Assembly (NCBI GenBank): GCA_016234485.1
Contig: JACRBL010000001.1
Location: 1-38,471, forward strand
DNA from: Chloroflexota bacterium
GTDB lineage: Bacteria > Chloroflexota > Anaerolineae > Anaerolineales > Villigracilaceae
Direction of reading: 5' to 3'
Length of the DNA stretch: 38,471 bases
How positions within the stretch are numbered: position 1 is the stretch's first letter; each line of letters starts with the position of its first letter. The notes under the pieces are model-generated. The model made no database searches and was not told the origin of the DNA. It was given only the letters and a program-made list of their open reading frames with translations. Position numbers and translations under genes: made by a program. This document shows, piece by piece, positions 14,604 through 23,655 of the stretch.

Positions 14604-14920
14604 GGACGCTTCCCCGCTCGCCAGCGCTCGAACATCGCGCGGAAATTCTCGCGGCTCTGCGCGCCTGTGTATCGTCCGATCTGTTTCCCGTCGCGATAAA
14701 GTAGCACGGTGGGAATGCCATAGATTTTCAACGACTTCAAAACTTCGGGGCTGTCGTCTGCGTTCACCTGCCACAAGTCCACTTTGTCTTTATATTCGCG
14801 CGCCAGGTCTTCGAGAATGGGCTTGGTCATGCGGCAGGGACCGCACCACGGGGCCCAAAAGTCCACCACCACAGGGCGGGGGCGAGATTGGAGTTGTTTC
14901 TCAAAAGCGGCTCGATTCAT
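14546..14920 (-). CDS. Thioredoxin
   Basis: A 124-residue thioredoxin fold with the redox motif WCGPC at 25-29, the FWAPWCGPCRM context, the cis-proline loop YGIPTVLLY and no signal peptide, so a cytoplasmic disulfide reductase. AAGGTGA lies just before the ATG at 14920. Residues up to about 105 are normal. The last about 20 (arginine-rich, then WIAFFVSALGR) are unlike thioredoxins. They read over the DUF2892 frame, suggesting a frameshift or an overlapping gene. Confidence 0.88.
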   Translation of the reverse strand: MNRAAFEKQLQSRPRPVVVDFWAPWCGPCRMTKPILEDLAREYKDKVDLWQVNADDSPEVLKSLKIYGIPTVLLYRDGKQIGRYTGAQSRENFRAMFERWRAGKRPCRSRSARWIAFFVSALGR

Positions 14921-14986
14921 GTTTCACCTTTGTCATTCAGTTTCTTTCCAGATGCCGCGCGAGCAGAAAATATTACACAGTTCCAC

Positions 14987-15026
14987 AAAAATAGGACAGC
15001 CCTCTTCCACGTTGGAAGAGGGCTGT
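14987..15026 (-). terminator. Terminator of the degV-family gene
   Basis: A perfect 14-bp stem (14996-15009 with 15013-15026, loop of 3) is followed on the minus strand by CCTATTTTTG. It lies about 55 bp after the stop at 15080. Confidence 0.8.
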
Positions 15027-15079
15027 AGGTTGATATCTATCCCCTTTTCCGGAATACAAGAAAGGGGGAGTCGCGAGGG

Positions 15080-15934
15080 TTACATTCCCGCCAAATACGC
15101 CAGGCCGACCGTCCCTGGGCCAGCATGATTCCCAACTACGGGGCTAACCTCGGTGAAGATGCTCTCCACTGCTCCCAATTGTTTGGTCGCACGGTCAAGC
15201 AGAGCGCGCGCTTCTTCTGCCGCGTTCGCGTGGAGCGAAGCGAGATGAATGGGAGATTTTCCCTTCGTCTTTTCGGCTACCAACTCCAGCACGCGATCCA
15301 TCGCTTTGCTTTTGGTGCGAATGCGTTCCACGGCTTCCACGCGGCCATCCAACACGGCCAGCACGGGCTTCATATTCAGCGCGGTGCCGATGAAACGCTG
15401 TGCGCCGCCGATGCGCCCGCCGCGGTGCAGGAACTCGAGCGTATCCACCGCAAAGAAGACGCCCGTATGCTCGCGCGCCTTCACAGCGACGGCCATCGCT
15501 TCGGTCACGCTCGCGCCGTCTTCCACTGCGCGGGCCGCGGCCAAGGCCTGAAACCCCATCGCCATCGCCGTGGACTCGCTGTCCACGAGGTAGACCTTAT
15601 CCCGTCCCGCGCTGAGCGCTTCTCGTCCCTGCATGGCAGATTGCATTGTCCCCGAAAGTTTCGAGGAGATGAACACGCCCAGCACGTCAAATCCTTTTTC
15701 CAACAGGTCGCTGAAGATCGCCTGCATGGTCACGATTGGAACTTGCGAAGTCGTCGCCATGACCTTGGCGGTCTTGATGCGCTCATAAAATTCCTTCGGC
15801 TGAATATCTACGCCGTCATTCAATGTTTGCTCGCCCCAGATCAACACTTGCGGCGCAACGGTGATGTTGTACTTGGCGAGCAAATCCTTGGGGATCCAGG
15901 ACGTGCTGTCGGTAACGATCGCGGTCTTAGACAT
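15080..15934 (-). CDS. DegV family fatty-acid-binding protein
   Basis: A 284-residue two-domain DegV protein. The N-terminus IVTDSTSWIPKD, the TSQVP segment and SSKLSGTMQSAM belong to the lipid-binding fold, and LEFLHRGGRIGGAQRFIG is the family signature in the second domain. Members bind a fatty acid and act as FakB-type partners of a fatty acid kinase. No FakA gene is in this window. GGGAGG precedes the ATG at 15934. It is divergent from mreB. Confidence 0.93.
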   Translation of the reverse strand: MSKTAIVTDSTSWIPKDLLAKYNITVAPQVLIWGEQTLNDGVDIQPKEFYERIKTAKVMATTSQVPIVTMQAIFSDLLEKGFDVLGVFISSKLSGTMQSAMQGREALSAGRDKVYLVDSESTAMAMGFQALAAARAVEDGASVTEAMAVAVKAREHTGVFFAVDTLEFLHRGGRIGGAQRFIGTALNMKPVLAVLDGRVEAVERIRTKSKAMDRVLELVAEKTKGKSPIHLASLHANAAEEARALLDRATKQLGAVESIFTEVSPVVGNHAGPGTVGLAYLAGM

Positions 15935-16023
15935 GGGTTCCTCCCGAACGAAGTGATGAATTTATTCTTACTCAATGTTAACCCCACTGTCATAAACAGT
16001 TGCGAACCTCCTTAAAAGGCTCA

Positions 16024-16032
16024 TGGTATAAT
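16024..16032 (+). promoter_or_regulatory. Extended -10 promoter of the mre-min operon
   Basis: TGGTATAAT combines a TG extension with a perfect -10 hexamer. The expected start near 16038 leaves a leader of about 40 nt containing GAGGAG at 16065-16070. Confidence 0.6.
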
Positions 16033-16077
16033 GCGCTCGTTCGTTGTTCGCATAGACTATTCCTGAGGAGCCCCATT

Positions 16078-17148
16078 TTGGCCTTCAACCCATTAAACTG
16101 GCTTTTAGGCCTTTTCTCTCTTGACATTGCCATAGACCTGGGCACCGCAAACACTTTGGTGCATGTTCGGGGAAAAGGCATTGTCATAAATGAACCATCG
16201 TGGGTGACGATTGATAAGCGTCTTCGTCAGCCGCTTGCTATTGGTTTGGAAGCCAAAGAAATGGCTGGGCGCACTCCCGCCAACGTAATGGCGGTGCGAC
16301 CTTTACGCGACGGGGTCATTTCAGATTTCGACGTGACACAGGAAATGCTCGGATATTTCATCGGCAAGGTTCACGATCAGAGCGTTGTGCCTCTCCCCCG
16401 CCCGCGCGTCGTTGTCGGCATTCCCACAGGCGTGACGGAAGTGGAGAAGCGCGCGGTCTATGACGCGGTCATGGCCGCGGGCGCGCGTCAGGCCCATTTG
16501 ATCGAAGAGCCGATCGCGGCCGCCCTCGGAGCGGGTTTGCCCATCGGAGAGATTCGCGGCTCGATGGTGATAGACATCGGCGGCGGAACGACCGAAGTGG
16601 CGGTCATGTCCATGAGCGGGGTGGTCGTCTCCAGGTCGCTGCGCGTGGCGGGCGATGAAATGGATCAGGATATCGTCCAATATCTTCGCAATAAATACAA
16701 CCTGCTCATCGGCGAGGGCATCGCCGAAAAGGTCAAGTGGAGCATCGGCTCGGCCTATCCCCTGCCCACCGAAAAAACCATGGACGTGCGCGGCCGCAAT
16801 CTCGTCACGGGGTTGCCCGAAACGATCCAGGTCTCGTCGGTCGAAATGCGCGAAGCGTTGTCCAACTCGGTGCAGGTCATCGTGGATACCGTGCGCGACG
16901 CGCTCGATGAAATCCCACCCGAAATCGTGGCCGACCTGATGGACGTGGGCATCTGTCTCGCGGGCGGCGGCGCGCTCTTGCAAGGGTTGGCCGATCGCCT
17001 TTCTGACGAATTGAAATTGCGCGTCTGGGTGGCCGAAGACCCGCTCACCTGCGTGGCGCGCGGCGCAGGGATGATCTTCGAAGACTTCGAAAACCTCAGT
17101 CGGTATCTGGTGGGCCTGGAGCGCGGCAGCACTCGGCATAGCGCGTAA
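16078..17148 (+). CDS. mreB: Rod-shape-determining actin homologue MreB
   Basis: About 356 residues. The start is taken as TTG at 16078, 7 nt after GAGGAG; there is no ATG in frame near the conserved N-terminus, and an earlier codon at 16000 lies upstream of the promoter. An N-terminal amphipathic stretch (FNPLNWLLGLFS) is the likely membrane anchor. It is followed by the actin phosphate loop DIAIDLGTANTLVHVRGKG, VVGIPTGVTEVEKRAV, EEPIAAALGAG, the second phosphate loop MVIDIGGGTTEVAV and CLAGGGALLQGL. It polymerises under the membrane and directs lateral wall synthesis with MreC, MreD, PBP2 and RodA, all encoded next. It is the first gene of the operon. Confidence 0.96.
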   Translation: MAFNPLNWLLGLFSLDIAIDLGTANTLVHVRGKGIVINEPSWVTIDKRLRQPLAIGLEAKEMAGRTPANVMAVRPLRDGVISDFDVTQEMLGYFIGKVHDQSVVPLPRPRVVVGIPTGVTEVEKRAVYDAVMAAGARQAHLIEEPIAAALGAGLPIGEIRGSMVIDIGGGTTEVAVMSMSGVVVSRSLRVAGDEMDQDIVQYLRNKYNLLIGEGIAEKVKWSIGSAYPLPTEKTMDVRGRNLVTGLPETIQVSSVEMREALSNSVQVIVDTVRDALDEIPPEIVADLMDVGICLAGGGALLQGLADRLSDELKLRVWVAEDPLTCVARGAGMIFEDFENLSRYLVGLERGSTRHSA

Positions 17149-17168
17149 ATTCCTGCGCGTTCCAAAAA

Positions 17169-18014
17169 ATGAAAGACCTATTATCCCGTTCGTTACAGAC
17201 AGCCATAATATTCCTCGTGGTGGGCGGCATCATCGCGCTGGCCCTGGGCGGTTACTTCGGTTCCGCCTCCAACTGGTTTTCCAGCATGCTGGTGGATACG
17301 CAAACCTGGTTTTCCACCCGCTTCGTCGCCATTCAGGATTTCTTCGCCGCGCCACGTGACGTAAACTCGCTTCGCCAGCGCAACGCCGAACTCGAAACGG
17401 AAGCGGCTGCTCTGCGCGCGCAAGTGATCGAACTCTCCGAGCGCGCCAGCCAGGTGGATACGCTCGCCGCGCTCGTGAACTATTCGCGCGTCAACCCCGA
17501 ATCGAGTTACATCGCCGCCGACGTGATCGGCCGCGACCCGAGTCCGTTTTTGCATTACGTCATCATCAACCGCGGCTCTAACGACGGCATCCTGCGCGGC
17601 ATGCCCGTCGTCACCGACCAGGGACTCGTCGGCCGCGTCGACGCGGTCATCGCGGACGCGGCCCGCATCCAGTTGATCACCGATCCGAGCGCGGTCATTA
17701 ACGTCCACCTGCAAAATTCCGACATCGAGGCCGTCCTGCACGGTTCCATCACCAGCGACCTGACCCTGAGCCTGATCCCGCAAGACATAACCCTCGTGGA
17801 GGGCGATCTCGTCTTGACCTCGGGGCTGGGCGGCGGCTTCCCCACCGACCTCCCCATCGGGCAGGTGACCAACATCCGCAAGCGCGAAGCAGATTTATTC
17901 CAGCAGGCCTCCGTGCAACCCGTCGTGGATTTTTCGCGGCTCAGCATTGTGCTGATCATCACCAACTTCCGCCCCGTGGATATCGAGCCGCTCATCCCCA
18001 CCCTCACGCCATAA
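17169..18014 (+). CDS. mreC: Rod-shape-determining protein MreC
   Basis: A 281-residue bitopic protein with a TM helix at about 12-32, a periplasmic coiled coil at about 66-98 (RQRNAELETEAAALRAQV) and a beta-barrel pair containing the family signature VIGRDPSPFLHYVIINRGSNDG and LVGRVDAV. It links MreB with PBP2 and RodA. It starts 20 bp after mreB with no clear ribosome site and is followed after 1 bp by mreD. Confidence 0.95.
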   Translation: MKDLLSRSLQTAIIFLVVGGIIALALGGYFGSASNWFSSMLVDTQTWFSTRFVAIQDFFAAPRDVNSLRQRNAELETEAAALRAQVIELSERASQVDTLAALVNYSRVNPESSYIAADVIGRDPSPFLHYVIINRGSNDGILRGMPVVTDQGLVGRVDAVIADAARIQLITDPSAVINVHLQNSDIEAVLHGSITSDLTLSLIPQDITLVEGDLVLTSGLGGGFPTDLPIGQVTNIRKREADLFQQASVQPVVDFSRLSIVLIITNFRPVDIEPLIPTLTP

Positions 18015-18015
18015 C

Positions 18016-18519
18016 ATGCGAAACCTGGTCGCCTTTCCCATTCTGACGCTGGCGGTCATCGTACAATCCTCCATCGTCAGCGGGATTCCGCTTTTGCGTG
18101 GCTACGCCGACCTGACGCTGGTGATCGTGATCGCCTGGTCGTTGCAGGAAGAGGCCATCACCGCCTGGTATTGGGCCATCGTGGCGGGCGCGTTGACTTC
18201 CTTCATCACAGGCCTGCCGTGGGGCATCCCGTTGACGGCCTTTTTGGCGGCAGTCTTCTTTTCAAAAACTCTGCAAAAAAGAATCTGGCAGGCGCCGTTG
18301 ATCGCCTTGTTCACGGTGACGTTTTTGGCGTCGCTGTTTTCGCACCTGCTGTCTTTCGCCTATCTCAACGTGACGGGCGCATCCATCCAATTCGCGGACG
18401 CGTTCAGCCTCGTCACCTTGCCAAGTTTATTGTTGAACCTATTGATCGCCGTTCCCGTTTTCTGGTTGATGCGCGACCTCGCGCGCTGGACTTACCCGAT
18501 CGAGGAGGATGAAGAATGA
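18016..18519 (+). CDS. mreD: Rod-shape-determining membrane protein MreD
   Basis: A 167-residue polytopic membrane protein with about five hydrophobic helices and short loops (LLRGYADLTLVIVIAW is MreD-like). Identification rests on hydropathy, length and position between mreC and the PBP2 gene, since the family is poorly conserved. Its stop overlaps the PBP2 start as ATGA. Confidence 0.9.
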   Translation: MRNLVAFPILTLAVIVQSSIVSGIPLLRGYADLTLVIVIAWSLQEEAITAWYWAIVAGALTSFITGLPWGIPLTAFLAAVFFSKTLQKRIWQAPLIALFTVTFLASLFSHLLSFAYLNVTGASIQFADAFSLVTLPSLLLNLLIAVPVFWLMRDLARWTYPIEEDEE

Positions 18520-20720
18520 GCAGTGGTTCCGTTACGCAACCCGTTATAGATACTCGCCGCATGTGGCCGGTGTATGTCGCCATAGCAGTAGTCCTCCTTA
18601 TATTGGTTTCGCGACTGGTGAGGTATCAGGTGATCGAGTATCAATCCTGGCTCGACCAGGCCGTGGAAAATTACACCTCCACCATCCGGCCGCCCGCGCC
18701 GCGCGGCATCATCTTTGACCGCAACGGCTACGTGCTGGCGCGCAACGTCGCCTCGTACAACGTCGTCATCACGCCCGCCAACCTGCCCGACGACACCGCC
18801 GACATTCAAAAAATTTATCGGGAACTTTCCAAATTGATCGAAGTCCCCGTGAACCAGGGGACGGTCGAAGAGGCCAAACTCTTCGCCGCCTGCGTGGAAG
18901 GCCCAGGCATCGCACAGTTGGTGGAGTTGGGAGATTCAAACTCGCCGTACACGCCTGTCAAAGTGAAATGCTTTGTGGATTCCAACATAGCGCGCATCGT
19001 CAGCGAGCGCGCCATGGATTGGCCGGGCGTTTCGGTGGAAGTGGAACCGATCCGCGACTACCCGACGGGTTCGCTGACCTCCAACGTGGTGGGCTTCCTC
19101 GGCCCGATCCCCGCGGACAAGGAGGCGGCGTACCTCGATAACGGCTTCGTCTCCGGACGCGACAAGGTCGGCTACTCGGGCGTGGAACTCTCGCTCGACC
19201 CGATCCTTTCCGGCGTCAACGGGACGCGCGTCATTCAGGAGGATGTAGCGGGCAAGGAACTCCGCAACCTCCAGCCACCCATCGCGCCCACGCCAGGCAG
19301 TAACGTGATCCTCACCATAGACTCGCGCCTGCAAGCCGCGGCCGAGGCCACCCTCATCAACGAGATCAAAGAGTGGAACGCCTATTATGGAGAAGAGCGC
19401 ATTTCCAGCGGCGTGGTAATCGCCATGAATCCCCAGACGGGCGAGATTCTGGCGATGGTCACTTACCCGACCTATGAAAACAATCGTTTCTCGCGTTTCA
19501 TCCCAGGGTATTACTACGAACAACTTAGCCAAGATCTACGCCTTCCGCTCTTGAACAACGCCATTTCGAGCGAATTTCCGCCAGGCTCCACGTTCAAACT
19601 TTCCACGGCGGTGGGTTCATTGAACGAGGGCGTGGTCACCGTGGATCAAATCATCCAGGCGCCTGGCAGGCTGGTGCTGACCGAAAAATTCGCGGCCAAC
19701 GAAGCGGGCATCGAGCGTCCCTTCGTGGATTGGACGTATAACCAGAACGGCGTCATCAACGAGGAAAGTTTCGGCACGATTGATTTCAGGCATTGCATTG
19801 CCTATTCGAGCAACGTCTGTTTTTACAAACTTGGCGGCGGCTACAAGGAAGAGATTCTACAAGGCCTGGCAATCCAACGCCTGGGCGAATATGCGCGCGC
19901 CATCGGCTACGACAAGATTTCAGGCATTGCCCTACCAGGCGAGCAGGATGGGCTGATTCCCGACCCGCAATGGAAACGCATTAACAAAGGCGAAACCTGG
20001 TCAACGGGCGATACGTACATTGCCAGCGTGGGTCAAGGGTACGTGCTAGCGACCCCGCTTCAGGTATTGATGTCGGGCGCGACGATCGCCAACGATGGAA
20101 AGTTGATGCAACCGACCATCGTTCGCGAAGTGCAGGATAGCGAAGGCAACGTCATCGAAAAATGGTACGACCCCGCCAATGACGGTAACATCACCGATAC
20201 AAAAGAGACCGAAACGAGTTACCGGATCTCGCCCTTCGTCCCCAATCTGAAATGGGATGTTACCGTTGAGCCAATAATCCGCGACTTTGTTTGCGAAGGC
20301 CTGTATTGCACTGAAACTGAACCACAATTCTATAAAACCATTGATCCGTATGTCATCCAAATGGTGCAGGAGGGGATGCGCCTCGCGGTGACAGATAATC
20401 AGGGCGATATTCGCCGAGGGACGCTGAACAGGGTGTTCGGCGACCCGCTCAAATTCCCAATCGCGGTGGCCGGCAAGACTGGCACAGCCGAATATTGCGA
20501 CGACGTGGCCTTGAAAGCCCAGCGCTGTCAATTCGGCGCGTGGCCCACCCATTCTTGGACTCTCGCCTACGCGCCCTACGAAGACCCCGAGATCATCATC
20601 CTCGCGTTCGCCTACAACGGCGGCGAAGGCGCTTCGGTGGCCGCGCCGATCGTGGCGCGCGTAATGCAGGCCTACTTTGAACTCAAGGCCATTGACCTGG
20701 CCGCAAGCGGCGGCGAATGA
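18516..20720 (+). CDS. mrdA: Class B penicillin-binding protein 2 (peptidoglycan transpeptidase)
   Basis: A 734-residue class B PBP with one TM helix at about 15-35, a pedestal or dimerisation domain (RPPAPRGIIFDRNGYVLA, then RDYPTGSLTSNVVGFLG) and a transpeptidase domain. Active-site motifs are STFK at 358-361 (nucleophile Ser358), SSN at 431-433 and KTG at 654-656. It crosslinks peptidoglycan for elongation as partner of RodA. It is somewhat longer than the usual 620-650 residues, with additional loops such as that around 550-590 that contain cysteines (FVCEGLYC). It overlaps mreD by 4 bp. Confidence 0.95.
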   Translation: MSSGSVTQPVIDTRRMWPVYVAIAVVLLILVSRLVRYQVIEYQSWLDQAVENYTSTIRPPAPRGIIFDRNGYVLARNVASYNVVITPANLPDDTADIQKIYRELSKLIEVPVNQGTVEEAKLFAACVEGPGIAQLVELGDSNSPYTPVKVKCFVDSNIARIVSERAMDWPGVSVEVEPIRDYPTGSLTSNVVGFLGPIPADKEAAYLDNGFVSGRDKVGYSGVELSLDPILSGVNGTRVIQEDVAGKELRNLQPPIAPTPGSNVILTIDSRLQAAAEATLINEIKEWNAYYGEERISSGVVIAMNPQTGEILAMVTYPTYENNRFSRFIPGYYYEQLSQDLRLPLLNNAISSEFPPGSTFKLSTAVGSLNEGVVTVDQIIQAPGRLVLTEKFAANEAGIERPFVDWTYNQNGVINEESFGTIDFRHCIAYSSNVCFYKLGGGYKEEILQGLAIQRLGEYARAIGYDKISGIALPGEQDGLIPDPQWKRINKGETWSTGDTYIASVGQGYVLATPLQVLMSGATIANDGKLMQPTIVREVQDSEGNVIEKWYDPANDGNITDTKETETSYRISPFVPNLKWDVTVEPIIRDFVCEGLYCTETEPQFYKTIDPYVIQMVQEGMRLAVTDNQGDIRRGTLNRVFGDPLKFPIAVAGKTGTAEYCDDVALKAQRCQFGAWPTHSWTLAYAPYEDPEIIILAFAYNGGEGASVAAPIVARVMQAYFELKAIDLAASGGE

Positions 20721-20722
20721 CA

Positions 20723-20731
20723 TGCTATAAT
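20723..20731 (+). promoter_or_regulatory. Possible internal promoter before minC
   Basis: TGCTATAAT is an extended -10 element. The predicted start is only about 5 nt before the minC ATG, which lacks a ribosome site. It would give a near-leaderless minCDE-rodA transcript in addition to the long operon mRNA. Confidence 0.5.
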
Positions 20732-20742
20732 TTGCCTGACCC

Positions 20743-21423
20743 ATGACCGATCCCAAACCCCTGATTGAAATCAAAGGCTTGCGCGATGGTTTGCTGGCCA
20801 CCATGAGCGACGCTTCGTGGGACGAATCACGCGCGGCGCTGATGGAACAGATCGCCGCGCGCGGCTCGTTCTTTCAGGGAGCGCGTCTCGCGCTGGACGT
20901 GGGCGGGATGGTCTTCCATGTGAACGAACTCTCCGAGTTGCGCGACATGCTCTCGGAGCGCGGCGTGAACCTGTGGGCGGTCGTCAGCGAATCGCCGACG
21001 ACGGAGAAGACATCGCAGTTGCTTGGGCTGGCCACGCGCATTTCGAAACCGCGTCCGCAGGAGATGACGCGTCCGCTTGCGGAGGACGCAGGCGAAGGCA
21101 AAGCCATGTGGATCGGGCGCACGCTTCGTTCGGGGACGCGGGTGGAATTCGCGGGCAACGTGATCGTGGTCGGCGACGTGAACCCAGGCGCGGAAGTGGT
21201 GGCCGAGGGCAACGTGATCGTGTGGGGACGCGTGCGCGGACTCGTCCACGCGGGGGCGGGAGGGGACGCGTCGGCTTTTGTGTGCGGGCTGGATCTGTCG
21301 GCGGCGCAGATTCGCGTCGGCGGCGCGGCCGCTGTCCCGTCGGAGAGAAGCGGCGAAGCCCGTCCTGTTAAATATTTTTTAGAAGATGGAATCATCCAAT
21401 CAGAATTATGGCAGTCGAATTAA
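20743..21423 (+). CDS. minC: Septum site-determining protein MinC
   Basis: A 226-residue FtsZ polymerisation inhibitor. The N-terminal domain (about 1-105) is the FtsZ-binding part. The C-terminal beta-helix (about 120-190: TLRSGTRVEFAGNVIVVGDV, NPGAEVVAEGNVIVWGRVRG, then AFVCGLDLSAAQIRVGG) carries the MinC hallmark and binds MinD. With MinD and MinE encoded next it blocks polar division. The last about 20 residues extend past the usual fold. Confidence 0.93.
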   Translation: MTDPKPLIEIKGLRDGLLATMSDASWDESRAALMEQIAARGSFFQGARLALDVGGMVFHVNELSELRDMLSERGVNLWAVVSESPTTEKTSQLLGLATRISKPRPQEMTRPLAEDAGEGKAMWIGRTLRSGTRVEFAGNVIVVGDVNPGAEVVAEGNVIVWGRVRGLVHAGAGGDASAFVCGLDLSAAQIRVGGAAAVPSERSGEARPVKYFLEDGIIQSELWQSN

Positions 21424-21438
21424 TCTTAAGGTGAAATC

Positions 21439-22227
21439 ATGGGCGCACAAGTAATTACGATCGCATCTGGAAAAGGCGGAGTGGGCAAGACCACCGCTGT
21501 GGCAAACCTGGCCGTGGCTCTCGCGGCGGACGGGGCGCGCGTGGCCTGCATTGACGGCGACATTGGCCTGCGAAATTTAGACGTGGTGATGGGGCTGGAA
21601 AATCGCATCGTGTACGACGTGGTGGACGTGATCGAGGGGCGTTGCCGCTTGCGTCAGGCGATGATCCGCGACAAGCGCCTGCCCGAACTTTATCTCATCC
21701 CCGCCGCGCAGACGCGCGATAAGTCGGCGGTGACGCCTTCAGACATGATCCGCTTGTGTAACGAGTTGCGCGCCGAGGTGGACTGGGTGATCATTGATTC
21801 GCCGGCGGGCATCGAGCGCGGCTTCAAGAATTCCATCGCCGCGGCCGACCGCGTGATCATTTTGACCAACCCCGAAGTTTCGGCGGTGCGCGACGCCGAC
21901 CGCGTGATCGGGATTTTGGAAGCGGAGGAAAAAGGGACGCCAACGCTGATCATCAATCGCTTGAACCCCGTGATGGTGAAGCAACACGATATGCTTTCGG
22001 CGGACGACGTGTTGGATTTGCTGGCGATTAAATTGATCGGCATTGTCCCCGAGGATGAGGGCGTGATCGTCGGGTCGAACCGCGGCAACCCCGTGGCGCT
22101 CGATCCGAAGAGCCGCGCCGGACAGGCCTTCCGCAACATCGCGAAACGACTCAAAGGCGAGACCGTGCCGTTCATGGATCTCGAGGCGGGGACGAGTTTG
22201 TGGTCGCGGCTGATGGGGAGGAAATAA
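21439..22227 (+). CDS. minD: Septum site-determining ATPase MinD
   Basis: A 262-residue ParA/MinD ATPase. Deviant Walker A GKGGVGKTT at 11-19, switch regions CIDGDIGLRNLDVVMGLENR and DWVIIDSPAGIERGFKNS, and a C-terminal amphipathic membrane-targeting helix (TSLWSRLMGRK). It recruits MinC to the membrane and is released by MinE. AAGGTGA precedes the ATG. The stop overlaps the minE start by one base. Confidence 0.96.
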   Translation: MGAQVITIASGKGGVGKTTAVANLAVALAADGARVACIDGDIGLRNLDVVMGLENRIVYDVVDVIEGRCRLRQAMIRDKRLPELYLIPAAQTRDKSAVTPSDMIRLCNELRAEVDWVIIDSPAGIERGFKNSIAAADRVIILTNPEVSAVRDADRVIGILEAEEKGTPTLIINRLNPVMVKQHDMLSADDVLDLLAIKLIGIVPEDEGVIVGSNRGNPVALDPKSRAGQAFRNIAKRLKGETVPFMDLEAGTSLWSRLMGRK

Positions 22228-22481
22228 TGTTTAATTTTTTCAAACCCAAAAAGAGCGCGGCCAGCGCAAAGGAACGCCTGCAACTGGTGTTGATCCACGA
22301 CCGCACGGATTTGACCCCGGCGGAATTGGACGCGTTGAAAGACGACCTGCTGGACGTGATCTCGAAGCACGTGGACATTCAACCCGACGAGGTTCGCATC
22401 GGGCTGGAGCGCGATGGCCGCTCGCAAAGATTGGTGGCGGATATTCCCTTGAGGAGCATCTCCCGCCGCCGCGGTGGATAG
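22227..22481 (+). CDS. minE: Cell division topological specificity factor MinE
   Basis: 84 residues from the ATG that overlaps the minD stop (TAATG). An N-terminal membrane-binding stretch MFNFFKPKKSA is followed by the anti-MinCD beta/helix segment AKERLQLVLIHDR and a C-terminal dimerisation domain with DDLLDVISKHVDI. It stimulates MinD ATPase and gives pole-to-pole oscillation. Its presence separates this Min system from MinE-less Gram-positive versions. Confidence 0.93.
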   Translation: MFNFFKPKKSAASAKERLQLVLIHDRTDLTPAELDALKDDLLDVISKHVDIQPDEVRIGLERDGRSQRLVADIPLRSISRRRGG

Positions 22482-22484
22482 CGA

Positions 22485-23588
22485 ATGAATCGCGGCGTTT
22501 CGTGGCGTCATTTTGATTTCTGGTTGCTGGGCGCGATCGTCCTTGCCATCGCGTTTGGCGTGGCGATGATCCGCTCGGCCATCGCGGGCAACGAGGAGAT
22601 CGCCACCACCGTCACGCGCCAGACGCAATTCGCGGTGGTCGGCTTAATCGTAATTATTATCGTGGCGGGCATTGATTATCGTTACTGGACCGCGCTTTAC
22701 ATCCCGATGTACATCGTGATGATGATCCTGCTCATTATGATCTACATCAGTGCGCAACCGCAATTCGGCGCGGCACGCTGGTTCCAGGTCGCGGGTCTAT
22801 TCATCCAGCCGACGGAACTTGCCAAAGTGGTGGAAGTGCTGATGTTGGCGCGCTATTTTGAATTGACGAAGGATCGTCCACGCGATTTAAAATGGATTCT
22901 CGGAAGCCTGGCCTGGGTTTGGGGACTCGCCATCTGGATTCTGCTCCAACCCAACCTGAGCAACGTGATCGTGATGATGGTGATCTGGGCGGCGATGATC
23001 TGGATCAACGGGCTTCAATATAAACACGTTTTGGTCGGCGGCCTGATCGGGATCATTGTTGTCTTGCTGGCCTTCTTCTTCGTGATGGAACAATACCAGC
23101 GCGACCGTATTTTGACCTTCCTCTTTCCCGATCCAAACGCCACCTACGGCGCGACCTACAACGTGCAACAAGCGTTGATCGCCATCGGTTCGGGCGGCCT
23201 GCTCGGGCAGGGATACGGACACGGCACGCAGGTGCAATTGCGCTTCCTGAAAGTACGCCACACCGATTTCATCTTCTCGGCCATCTCGGAGGAGTTTGGG
23301 ATGATCGGTTCGGGATTGGTGATCGTCATCTTGCTGATCGTGGTCTGGAGATGCCTGCGCACCTCCTTCCTCGCAAAGGACATCACAGGCGCGATGATCG
23401 GCTACGGCATCGCGGTGTTGATCTTCTTCCAGGGCGCGGTCAACATCAGCGTGAATATGAACATCATCCCCGTTTCGGGCCTGCCGCTTCCCTTCATCAG
23501 TTATGGCGGATCGGGACTTGTTTCGCTCATGCTCGGAATCGGCCTCGTCGAAAGCGTTGTGCTGAGACATCGGCAGATGGAATTTTGA
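22485..23588 (+). CDS. rodA: Rod-shape peptidoglycan polymerase RodA (SEDS family)
   Basis: A 367-residue SEDS glycosyltransferase with about ten TM helices. Signatures are FQVAGLFIQPTELAKV (the WGARRWI-like region reads FGAARWF), ILLQPNLSNV, VRHTDFIFSAISEEFGMIGS and the C-terminal SGLPLPFISYGGSGLVS. It polymerises lipid II for elongation with PBP2, encoded earlier in the same operon, so RodA is preferred over FtsW. It starts 3 bp after minE. Confidence 0.94.
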   Translation: MNRGVSWRHFDFWLLGAIVLAIAFGVAMIRSAIAGNEEIATTVTRQTQFAVVGLIVIIIVAGIDYRYWTALYIPMYIVMMILLIMIYISAQPQFGAARWFQVAGLFIQPTELAKVVEVLMLARYFELTKDRPRDLKWILGSLAWVWGLAIWILLQPNLSNVIVMMVIWAAMIWINGLQYKHVLVGGLIGIIVVLLAFFFVMEQYQRDRILTFLFPDPNATYGATYNVQQALIAIGSGGLLGQGYGHGTQVQLRFLKVRHTDFIFSAISEEFGMIGSGLVIVILLIVVWRCLRTSFLAKDITGAMIGYGIAVLIFFQGAVNISVNMNIIPVSGLPLPFISYGGSGLVSLMLGIGLVESVVLRHRQMEF

Positions 23589-23655
23589 TCCCCACTCACC
23601 CCAAAAAACTCCGTCTCGCACGGAATTTGAGCGAGGGAGAAGAATTACAAACAAC

